A stretch of DNA of 12,306 nucleotides from an uncultured Bacilli bacterium (GTDB lineage Bacteria; Bacillota_I; Bacilli_A; RF39; UBA660). The notes beneath the pieces were generated by a model. That model worked only from the letters and a program-made list of their open reading frames with translations, did not search any database and was not told where the DNA came from. The first letter of the stretch is position 1; the number at the start of each line of letters is the position of its first letter. The translations under genes and the position numbers were made by a program. Where the stretch lies: the NCBI GenBank assembly GCA_947625365.1, contig CANQNZ010000034.1:1-12306 (forward strand). The letters are read 5' to 3'. Shown here one piece after another: positions 6,907 to 12,306 of this stretch.

Positions 6907-6933
6907 TATAATTTTATTAGATTTTTCAGGAGG
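6907..6933 (+). promoter_or_regulatory. -10 box and orphan ribosome-binding site of a short leader
   Basis: TATAAT at 6907-6912 and a perfect AGGAGG at 6928-6933 on the plus strand open a transcript that meets a strong terminator about 75 nt later. No ATG, GTG or TTG sits at a usable distance. ATC at 6940-6942 (6 nt away) would give six codons, and TTA at 6938-6940 opens an 11-codon frame (LSKVRAYKMHK). No -35 box is convincing. It looks like the leader of the decayed downstream nuclease gene. Confidence 0.5.
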
Positions 6934-6984
6934 TACTTTATCAAAAGTAAGGGCATATAAAATGCATAAATAATAAAGTAAATG

Positions 6985-7014
6985 AAGCGAAACTCTTAGG
7001 AGATTCGCTTTTTT
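6985..7014 (+). terminator. Strong intrinsic terminator or attenuator
   Basis: AAGCGAA (6985-6991) and TTCGCTT (7004-7010) plus CTC/GAG across one A-A mismatch make a stem of 7+3 bp with a TTAG loop, ending in TTTTTT (7009-7014). It lies between the leader and the nuclease pseudogene, so it would have acted as an attenuator or ended a small RNA of about 100 nt. Confidence 0.85.
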
Positions 7015-7057
7015 CATGGTATTAAAAATTTAATATGTAAATGATTGGAGGAATTTG

Positions 7058-7208
7058 ATTAATAACAAATTAATAAAGAACGATAATAAAATAAATCAAA
7101 TATTTGCTAGCATAAAGGAATTGATTATAAATAGTAAAAAATAGAGTATATCAAACTGTTTATACTGTGATGCTTGCTTAATTTATACTAGAAAAACAAT
7201 TAAGAATT
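7058..7208 (+). pseudogene. Truncated DUF1016/YhcG-type nuclease N-terminus
   Basis: Behind a good GGAGG (7047-7051) with 6 nt spacing, an ATT codon stands where an ATG is expected; it is followed by NNKLIKNDNKINQIFASIKE and LIINSKK, then TAG at 7142-7144. Removing one base (the T at 7142) restores the frame and continues RVYQTVYTVMLA, a stop, then FILEKQLRI. This matches, from memory, the start of DUF1016 proteins (PDDEXK-superfamily nucleases): an 'IKELI..SK..V...VN..M...YWNIGK.L' helix pair, here with the YWNIG block destroyed. Three lesions (lost start, frameshift, nonsense) and truncation about 50 codons in, where it runs into the 3' end of the solenoid gene, mark it as dead. An alternative TTG start at 7055-7057 would have only 3 nt spacing. 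The rest of the gene is not in the window. Confidence 0.7.
7136..7166 (-). terminator. Weak terminator candidate for the ATPase-solenoid pair
   Basis: On the minus strand AGTATA and TATACT (7161-7166 and 7145-7150) form a 6-bp AT-rich stem with a 10-nt loop, followed by CTATTTTTT. It is 34 nt past the solenoid gene stop. It is a weak stem and may be coincidental, since it lies within the nuclease remnant. Confidence 0.3.
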
Positions 7209-7898
7209 TAATATCCACTCTATTATTAGCTTTTTGATTTCATAGTATTCCTGTTCTTCAAATTGCATATTTGCGATGCAAAATCTTTTAGAAGCTATAT
7301 GTGAGCAAAATATACATTCATATAAATCAAAACAATCTTGAATGAATAAAGAATTGCTTACTTTATTTGAACATATAACATTATAGCTATTACTACACTC
7401 TATCGAATCGTCACATCTTATACTAAAATTACATGTTCCAGATCTTTGTGATGCCAGTAAAAATTCACTATTACTACAAGAATCACAATAAATTAAATTT
7501 TTAGAATCGCTACAATCAGTACTTCTATATATATTTTCACATCTATAAATTGTATCACTTTTAACAACATTAATTGAGTCATAAACTCTTTCCGTTGTAG
7601 TTAGATTTATTGTATTCCAAATATCAATTAATTCTTGTAGATTATTAATTTCTTTTTTAGGTAACATCCATCCATCTGTTTCATCTCTTTTTTCCATATT
7701 TTCATTTGTAATAAATCTGCCACTATTAATAGCATCCGCCCAAGTTATTTCATTTGTAGTTGAGTCATTTACTTGTTTTGGTAGTTTAATATCAAAAGCA
7801 AATTTTTCTAATAATACATCTAGAGAATAACTATTATCCCTATCAAATACACTTTTGAATATTTTATTAACAATTTCTAAAGCTTTCGAATCATTCAT
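7200..7898 (-). CDS. Hexapeptide-period beta-solenoid protein, Cys/Ser-rich
   Basis: A 232-residue cytoplasmic protein in two parts. Residues 1-100 are a mixed N-terminal domain with helical ends and the segment ITWADAINSGRFITNENM. From about 108 to 207 a small or hydrophobic residue recurs every six positions without a break: S108, S114, C120, S126, S132, C138, S144, S150, C156, C162, C168, V174, V180, I186, L192, C198. A second register three residues on is V111, I117, I123, C129, L135, C141, L147, S153 and so on. That is a beta-solenoid with a Cys/Ser/Val ladder, carrying 12 cysteines. A helical cap (213-232) closes it. Start: ATG 5 nt after the ATPase stop; its AAAGGTG site lies at the ATPase gene's 3' end, implying translational coupling. 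Function is unknown; binding, scaffold or DNA-mimic roles are possible. I do not recognise a named family with certainty. Confidence 0.8.
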   Translation of the reverse strand: MNDSKALEIVNKIFKSVFDRDNSYSLDVLLEKFAFDIKLPKQVNDSTTNEITWADAINSGRFITNENMEKRDETDGWMLPKKEINNLQELIDIWNTINLTTTERVYDSINVVKSDTIYRCENIYRSTDCSDSKNLIYCDSCSNSEFLLASQRSGTCNFSIRCDDSIECSNSYNVICSNKVSNSLFIQDCFDLYECIFCSHIASKRFCIANMQFEEQEYYEIKKLIIEWILNS

Positions 7899-7903
7899 TT
7901 TTC

Positions 7904-9757
7904 TTACACACCTTTCTTATTTGTGGAATTAGATATTAAAATATCTTTTAAATTTACATTAGTATTTATGTTAAAATTTGTTTTAAAATTATTTTGTTTA
8001 TCTTTTATACTTTCATTACTGTTATCTATACTCGATTTATTAATTCTAGGAATACTTGCGAAATTTAATGTAGTTCCTTTAAATGCCGGTAATAATATTC
8101 CGCCTGCATCTATCCTAACTATACATTCACGAGTTTGTAATTCAGTCAATAATTTTATTTTTCTATCTCTAGAATCATCTAAAGGTATTTTCATATTAAA
8201 GTTATCAACTAGTACGTTAGCATCTAATTTTGATACTCTAAATATAAAGTAATTGATAACATTAGCAAATATAGAATTTTTTAATTCATCAGATATTTGA
8301 TTAAAATACTGACCTGCTAATATTAAAGATAAACTATATTTCCTAGCTTCTGATAGAAATCTCGCTAAAATTGGATTTTCAATAACTGCAACTTCATCTA
8401 TTATAAATATAATATGTTCGTCTATTTCTCGTTTCTGGATTATAGTTAATAATTGTTGCATAATAAGACCTGCTATTGTTTTAGTAACTTTGTCACCAAG
8501 TTTTGTTCTATCTAGTGAAAATAAAGTTAAAAAATTATTATAAATAGAATTTTTTAAATTTTCACTATTTTGGTCTCGATTAAATACCGGAATCATTTCC
8601 ATTTCATCTATAAAACCTATAATTGGTGATATAGCTTCACCATAAGATTTTGTTTTTAAATCATTAAAATCTGATAAAAAGAAATCTATTACACTAACAG
8701 GAAGATTATATTTTAATTTTCTTATTAAATCATTTCTATATTCTAAATCTAGAATAAGTTTTCTTAAATTTTTAAAATTGAAAGATTTATCTGTTAATAA
8801 TAAATGAATAGAATGTCTTAAAACTCTTTCTAATTTAGAATTATATTGGTCAGCAATTAATGATTTTAATAAATCTAATAAAAGTTCTGTTGATGCAACT
8901 AAATCATCACTATCATTTATAAATAAATCTATACTATCTAAATTATTTTTAAAATCAATAACTTTTCCAATACCACCTATATCATTTTCAAGTGATGCAT
9001 GGGGATCTATAACAACTACTTTATATTTTTGACGTAGACTTTCACTTTTATTTATATTGTTAATTAATAAACTTATCATTTTAGATTTTCCTGAACCAGA
9101 AGAGCCAAATATAATAGAGTGTTTATCAAAACTAAAATTATTTTGGTTTAAGTAGAAATCTCCTTGTAAATATGGAAAAGTATCAATAGATAATAAAGAA
9201 TTGTTTGCATCACTACTTAGTAAATGTAATACTTTATTTATATCTAAATATTTTGGCGATGCTTTATAAAAATATCTTTTGTTTCCTTCAAAATCTACAG
9301 ATAATATGCTTATTGGAATAGCAAGAATTACTTTATATTTTTTTATTATTCCATTTTTATTTAAATAATATATTATCTTTGATTTGATTTTTTCTTCATA
9401 TAATTTTCGAAAACTAATTTCTAAATATATAAGAGTACCTTTATTTCTAATTTCACTATAATTAATTAAGTCTATTATACTACTACCAATTTTAGGTAAA
9501 GAAAGTAATGTATAGTTAGATTTTGGTTTAAATATTTCTTGGGAAGATTTTAATAAAAAGGAATTTAAATTATTGATTGTGACTGGTAATGTGCATCTTG
9601 TTTTAACAAAGTATCTAATTTGATTTTTATCATTAGTAATAATTATCTGCCATTTTCTTAAAATCCCATTATAATTGGAAATTGTTTTAATTAATTCTAA
9701 CCATTCATCTTTGGGAATAAATTTTTTGGTTAGATATATTTCTGACGTTAACCCCAT
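7904..9757 (-). CDS. HerA/VirD4-like P-loop ATPase (DUF87-type DNA translocase)
   Basis: A 617-residue soluble ATPase. Residues 1-200 are a beta-rich N-terminal domain. The motor starts at FGSSGSGKSKM (Walker A, K224, S225), continues through VVVIDPHA (247-254), and has Walker B at IIFIIDEVAVI (D454, E455), then the sensor-like ILAGQYFNQI (479-488) and a late Arg (R507, NYFIFRVSK). This order is that of the FtsK-HerA superfamily: hexameric pumps that move DNA, or couple secretion in conjugation as VirD4/TraG/VirB4. No transmembrane helix is visible, so it is not a classical membrane-anchored coupling protein. The tail from 572 is Asn/Ser/Lys-rich and probably disordered. No relaxase or other conjugation gene is in the window. 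It is followed 5 nt later by the solenoid gene, probably its partner. Start: ATG with GAGGTGA. The exact subfamily is uncertain. Confidence 0.88.
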   Translation of the reverse strand: MGLTSEIYLTKKFIPKDEWLELIKTISNYNGILRKWQIIITNDKNQIRYFVKTRCTLPVTINNLNSFLLKSSQEIFKPKSNYTLLSLPKIGSSIIDLINYSEIRNKGTLIYLEISFRKLYEEKIKSKIIYYLNKNGIIKKYKVILAIPISILSVDFEGNKRYFYKASPKYLDINKVLHLLSSDANNSLLSIDTFPYLQGDFYLNQNNFSFDKHSIIFGSSGSGKSKMISLLINNINKSESLRQKYKVVVIDPHASLENDIGGIGKVIDFKNNLDSIDLFINDSDDLVASTELLLDLLKSLIADQYNSKLERVLRHSIHLLLTDKSFNFKNLRKLILDLEYRNDLIRKLKYNLPVSVIDFFLSDFNDLKTKSYGEAISPIIGFIDEMEMIPVFNRDQNSENLKNSIYNNFLTLFSLDRTKLGDKVTKTIAGLIMQQLLTIIQKREIDEHIIFIIDEVAVIENPILARFLSEARKYSLSLILAGQYFNQISDELKNSIFANVINYFIFRVSKLDANVLVDNFNMKIPLDDSRDRKIKLLTELQTRECIVRIDAGGILLPAFKGTTLNFASIPRINKSSIDNSNESIKDKQNNFKTNFNINTNVNLKDILISNSTNKKGV

Positions 9758-9763
9758 AAATCC

Positions 9764-9787
9764 GTCACCTCGGTGACTAATATAGCA
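9764..9787 (-). promoter_or_regulatory. Extended -10 promoter with palindromic operator over the start site
   Basis: On the minus strand an extended -10 (TGC-TATATT, 9779-9787) is followed at once by the perfect inverted repeat GTCACC-GA-GGTGAC (9764-9777). The predicted transcription start (about 9772) and the ribosome-binding site (GAGGTGA) both fall within it; the ATG is 6 nt beyond. As DNA it fits a repressor operator; as RNA, a 5-bp hairpin could hide the ribosome-binding site. Confidence 0.65.
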
Positions 9788-9793
9788 AAAATG

Positions 9794-9837
9794 AAAAATA
9801 AAAAACTGACTTTTTCACAATCAATTTTGTCAGTTTT
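9794..9837 (-). terminator. Terminator of the AraC-family gene
   Basis: AAAACTGAC (9802-9810) and GTCAGTTTT (9829-9837) form a 9-bp stem around 18 nt. On the minus strand it continues into a TTTTTTATTTTT run. It overlaps the regulator's stop codon and isolates the ATPase gene from it. The large loop lowers certainty. Confidence 0.65.
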
Positions 9838-10630
9838 AATAAATAGCAACTAAAAAATCAGTAACATCATCATGATAGTATTCTAGTTCAGGAATTTCTT
9901 TTAAATTATATTTAGTAGATGGTAGAAATTCTTCATAAAATCTATGTGATATTTCTTGAATGTCCTTAGCATCTCTTGAATTAATTTTAAATCTTAGCCA
10001 TTTACTTTTTGGAATTATTATATGCTCAAACTCAGCTATTTTTTTATCATATAAACAATAATATTTTTTACTTTTTTCACGATTGATATCGTAGGTAATC
10101 ATACCATATTTTATTTTTCCATATGTGCTTTTATATTTATTTTGTGTTTCTTTAAAAAAGATTGGAGCATCATGCCCTATTTTTTCGTTATTGGTCTTTA
10201 TGCTAATACCGTAGAGATTCATTTCATCAAGTGTAATTATTTCATAATCCAGTTCAGTAGTAATTTTAATATCTTCATTGAAAATTATTTTTGGAAAATT
10301 TTTTAATTTTGTTTCTCTATTAACAAGACTAGGCTTAATGCCATGAAATTTCTCGAAAGCTCTAGAAAATGAAGTGGCATTATCGTATTGATATTTAACT
10401 GCAATATCAATTATTTTTTGATTACCTTTATATAAATCAAAACCTGCAGTAGATAATCTTCTTTTTCTAATATAATCAGATAAGGAAATACCAGCAATCA
10501 TAGTAAATAATCTTTGCGTTTTATAAACATTAACGCCTAACATTTTTGCTAATACTTCATAATTAATTTCATTTTCTAAATTATCGTCAATGTATTTTGT
10601 AATTTCATTTAAATTTCTATAGATATTCAA
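9836..10630 (-). CDS. AraC-family regulator with GyrI-like effector domain, TTG start
   Basis: A 264-residue cytoplasmic transcription factor. Residues 5-105 hold the AraC/XylS double helix-turn-helix: the first around YEVLAKMLGVNVYKTQRLF (24-42), and the second ending in the family signature YQYDNATSFSRAFEKFHGIKP (80-100). Residues 120-264 resemble the GyrI-like small-molecule-binding domain found in Rob/SoxS-type and multidrug-sensing regulators, closing with PELEYYHDDVTDFLVAIY. It would activate or repress genes in response to a bound ligand. The start is TTG 10628-10630: AGGTGA lies 6 nt upstream, and the overlapping ATG/GTG codons there are in another frame that closes at once. Target genes are unknown; the ATPase pair (downstream) and the divergent metallopeptidase gene are candidates by position. 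Confidence 0.88.
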   Translation of the reverse strand: MNIYRNLNEITKYIDDNLENEINYEVLAKMLGVNVYKTQRLFTMIAGISLSDYIRKRRLSTAGFDLYKGNQKIIDIAVKYQYDNATSFSRAFEKFHGIKPSLVNRETKLKNFPKIIFNEDIKITTELDYEIITLDEMNLYGISIKTNNEKIGHDAPIFFKETQNKYKSTYGKIKYGMITYDINREKSKKYYCLYDKKIAEFEHIIIPKSKWLRFKINSRDAKDIQEISHRFYEEFLPSTKYNLKEIPELEYYHDDVTDFLVAIY

Positions 10631-10649
10631 AGTACATCACCTATAAATA

Positions 10650-10658
10650 ATTTTAACA
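10650..10658 (-). promoter_or_regulatory. Extended -10 promoter of the AraC-family gene
   Basis: TGT-TAAAAT on the minus strand, about 20 nt before the TTG start. No good -35 is seen, as is common for extended -10 or activator-dependent promoters. The leader is very short. Confidence 0.5.
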
Positions 10659-10742
10659 TATAAATTGCCAGAGAGTGTTTAATATTTTGATAGTTTCATT
10701 GCTTATTATACTTATGATAAAGTAATTGTAAATATAGAATTG

Positions 10743-10778
10743 GACAAAAAGTTGGAACAGACTTTCCCAAGAGCGACA
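10743..10778 (+). repeat. Copy 1 of a diverged 37-nt repeat
   Basis: Shares AAAAGTT-N-GAACAGA and, further on, GAGCGA with the stretch at 11789-11825 (about two thirds identical by eye, with one gap). Both copies precede plus-strand genes. It lies in a 61-codon start-less frame (10683-10868) that reads LDKKLEQTFPRATEEDIYIL over this part. It may be a gene remnant or a shared control element. Confidence 0.35.
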
Positions 10779-10807
10779 GAAGAAGATATCTATATATTGA
10801 ATAATTA

Positions 10808-10839
10808 TGATATAATGATGTTAGGCGTTTCGAAGGTGA
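10808..10839 (+). promoter_or_regulatory. Promoter and ribosome-binding site of the metallopeptidase-like gene
   Basis: TGA-TATAAT (10808-10816) is a perfect extended -10; the -35 position is poor. AAGGTGA (10833-10839) lies 7 nt before the ATG, giving a leader of about 25 nt. Confidence 0.7.
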
Positions 10840-10846
10840 TAAAAGT

Positions 10847-11752
10847 ATGTATCAAAAAGATGCTTTAAGAGAATATATTTTAAGTTCAGAGATAAGAGTG
10901 TTTAGCAAAGAAATAAAAGTGAGATTATCAAAAGATTTGGCAATTAAATATGATAATGGCTTATATCAAAATGCCTTACTAAATATTCAAAATAGCTTAC
11001 AAATGATAAATAGTCTAAATATTCATTATCCTGCGAATGCAAAACCTATATTATATGTATATATTGTTCCTGATGATAGATATGCAAGGTTATTAAGAAT
11101 GCCTAAACATTTTGATAAAGGAACGGGCGGTGGGAAACCTGTTAATTGTTATGATTTAGATGGATTTAATAGTGCTTATGGTTTAAGTCAAAATCTTTTA
11201 GAAAATAAACCTTTAGATATGGGAATATCAAAAAGAGAAAATGAAATTCACGAACTTTCACATATTATTCATAGTCAATTTTTTTCTAAAAATCAAACAA
11301 TTTGCGAAGGCTTTGCTGAAACTTTACCTCTTTATACATTAGGATTAGAAGAACTTTTTGATGAACATCAAAATATATTATTACATTTAGATGAAAATAT
11401 GATATTAAGTGCCCAAGAACTTTTAAATTCTGAAAAAGACGGAAGTTATGGAGTTGCTGAAGCTTTACCTAATAAATCTTGTTCTTTTAGATACTCTTAT
11501 ATTTCTTCATATTTATTTGTAAGAGGTTGTTTAGAGACTTTAGTAGAGAAGTACGACATTTCCAAAATTGAGGCGACTCAAAGTTTTTTAGAAATAGTAA
11601 AGCAAAGTAACTGTACAAACGAATGGTTAATTTTCGATATTGCTAATGCTATCGGAATTCCACAAGAAATATTATTAAATAGCAAAGATATACAAAAAAA
11701 GGCTTTGAGTCCTATAAAGTTAATGGCACCTTATAGTATTACTAGAAAGTAA
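10847..11752 (+). CDS. HExxH zinc metallopeptidase-like protein
   Basis: A 301-residue cytoplasmic protein, no signal peptide or membrane segment. The active-site helix is NEIHELSHIIHSQFF (132-146; H135, E136, H139), followed by CEGFAETLPLY (153-163) in which E154 is placed like the third zinc ligand of gluzincins; the 14-residue gap after H139 is short but within the range of some families. Upstream, ILYVYIVPDDRYARLL (68-83) and the Gly-rich KGTGGGKPVNCYD (91-103) are further conserved-looking blocks, the latter perhaps a substrate edge strand. The C-terminal half (165-301) is helical. It is likely an intracellular peptidase or a family derived from one; the substrate is unknown. It is transcribed alone from its own extended -10 promoter. 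No terminator is evident after the TAA. Confidence 0.75.
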   Translation: MYQKDALREYILSSEIRVFSKEIKVRLSKDLAIKYDNGLYQNALLNIQNSLQMINSLNIHYPANAKPILYVYIVPDDRYARLLRMPKHFDKGTGGGKPVNCYDLDGFNSAYGLSQNLLENKPLDMGISKRENEIHELSHIIHSQFFSKNQTICEGFAETLPLYTLGLEELFDEHQNILLHLDENMILSAQELLNSEKDGSYGVAEALPNKSCSFRYSYISSYLFVRGCLETLVEKYDISKIEATQSFLEIVKQSNCTNEWLIFDIANAIGIPQEILLNSKDIQKKALSPIKLMAPYSITRK

Positions 11753-11788
11753 AAATATAATATTTTGTTGATAAAATCTACTTAAATG

Positions 11789-11825
11789 TCCGAAAAGTTC
11801 GAACAGATTCGACAATAGAGCGATA
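11789..11825 (+). repeat. Copy 2 of a diverged 37-nt repeat, in a gene-free gap
   Basis: This is the partner of 10743-10778. Here the block sits just after an ATG (11786-11788) and reads SEKFEQIRQ before a TAG. The 216-nt gap 11753-11968 around it holds no other supportable feature: no clear promoter or terminator could be placed, though several TTCGA motifs occur (11799, 11808, 11838 areas). Confidence 0.35.
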
Positions 11826-11968
11826 ACTTTACTTATATTCGAAAAATTATACTCCCAAGGTTGCTAAATCAACTAATTTAATGGTAGTAATTTTAGATTT
11901 ATTACAAGGGCAATCATAGAAAAGATTCTTTTATTAGTGACGATTACAAATCATATGCTGGAGGTAAC

Positions 11969-12306
11969 ATGAACAAAAATGAAATACTTAAAAAAGTAGA
12001 TATTTTATATACTATGTGGAAACAAGGGAGTCTCGGTGGAGAAATAATGCCAGAAGACGCAAATCCCCATTTAGAAAAAGCATCATCAGAAAATTATTTG
12101 TATTTTACTTTGCCAATGGCACTTAATTATCAAAGAAACTCTTATACTTTATGGGAAAGCGCAAATAAAACATATCATGATGAAGAAACAAAATTCGTTT
12201 TTAATCCAAATGAAGTTTTAAATAAATCATTTGAAGAAGTGCAATTTGCTTTAACAAAATATAAAGTTGCTTTACAAAAGACAAAACAAACGGAAATTTG
12301 GATAAA
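11969..12306 (+). CDS. Unrecognised protein, 3' end outside the window
   Basis: ATG at 11969-11971 behind a perfect GGAGGT (11960-11965). 112 codons and two bases are visible with no stop. The N-terminus is helical (ILKKVDILYTMWKQG), followed by a striking MPEDANPHLEKASSENYLYF segment and LPMALNYQRNSYTLWESANK (48-67), then NPNEVLNKSFEEVQFALTKY (79-98). The density of aromatic and polar residues suggests a conserved enzyme rather than a random frame. The 'LNYQRNS..LWE' helix faintly resembles the opening of helix-hairpin-helix DNA glycosylase-like proteins, but I cannot assign it without the rest. No signal peptide. It is probably transcribed separately from the metallopeptidase-like gene 216 nt upstream. 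Confidence 0.8.
   Translation, partial: MNKNEILKKVDILYTMWKQGSLGGEIMPEDANPHLEKASSENYLYFTLPMALNYQRNSYTLWESANKTYHDEETKFVFNPNEVLNKSFEEVQFALTKYKVALQKTKQTEIWI

Noticed and set aside
7923..8252. 109-codon plus-strand open frame
   Set aside because: It is antisense to the ATPase gene; its hydrophobic Leu/Ile/Phe run is what the reverse of an Asn/Lys-rich AT-rich gene gives. No ribosome-binding site.
7200..9757. Complete conjugative or integrative element
   Set aside because: No relaxase, integrase, transposase or clear attachment-site repeats were found; a single VirD4/HerA-like ATPase is not enough.
10683..10868. 61-codon start-less plus-strand frame reading into the metallopeptidase-like gene
   Set aside because: There is no start codon with an SD, it contains the extended -10 and SD of the next gene, and it ends inside that gene in another frame. 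I keep only the repeat at 10743 as an observation.
1..12306. Alternative genetic code with TGA read as Trp, considered because of the low GC
   Set aside because: TGA is the natural stop of the PHP gene, Trp codons inspected are TGG, and no gene needs read-through of TGA.

Overview
The window is AT-rich throughout (roughly a quarter to 30 % GC by eye), has strong Shine-Dalgarno sites and consensus TTGACA/TATAAT promoters, and uses TAA, TAG and TGA as stops with Trp encoded by TGG. This points to a low-GC Firmicutes-type bacterium using the standard bacterial code; a gut Bacilli/Erysipelotrichia-like lineage is a guess. No rRNA, tRNA, CRISPR array or transposase is visible.

Layout. 1-2464 (minus): a PHP-domain phosphoesterase-like protein and two unrecognised proteins; the last two each have a perfect sigma-A promoter whose TTGACA box creates a false upstream TTG start, so both CDS starts are trimmed here. 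2465-4470 (plus, divergent): a cytoplasmic transglutaminase-fold protein with a Cys-His-Asp triad, followed by a SMUG2-like uracil-DNA-glycosylase-family protein. 4486-5834 (minus): a terminator hairpin and an M18 aminopeptidase with a complete metal site.

5835-7199 is mostly debris and regulatory sequence. It holds a start-less 71-codon minus-strand frame, a small PNPOx/FMN split-barrel protein with its terminator and a palindromic operator candidate, three 12-bp tandem repeats, a short plus-strand leader with a ribosome-binding site and a strong terminator, and a decayed DUF1016/YhcG-type nuclease gene fragment (lost start codon, one frameshift, truncated).

7200-9757 (minus) is the most distinctive part: a HerA/VirD4-like P-loop ATPase with no membrane segment, coupled to a Cys/Ser-rich protein whose C-terminal half is a strict hexapeptide-period beta-solenoid. 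A perfect GTCACC-N2-GGTGAC palindrome covers both the predicted transcription start and the ribosome-binding site of this pair. Just upstream is an AraC/GyrI-like regulator (TTG start, same strand, own terminator). 10847-12306 (plus): a cytoplasmic HExxH...E metallopeptidase-like protein and the first 112 codons of an unrecognised protein.

The ATPase-solenoid pair beside a truncated DUF1016 gene looks like accessory DNA that has undergone insertion and decay. The flanking genes look like ordinary chromosomal housekeeping or stress genes. Functional links between the blocks are inference.
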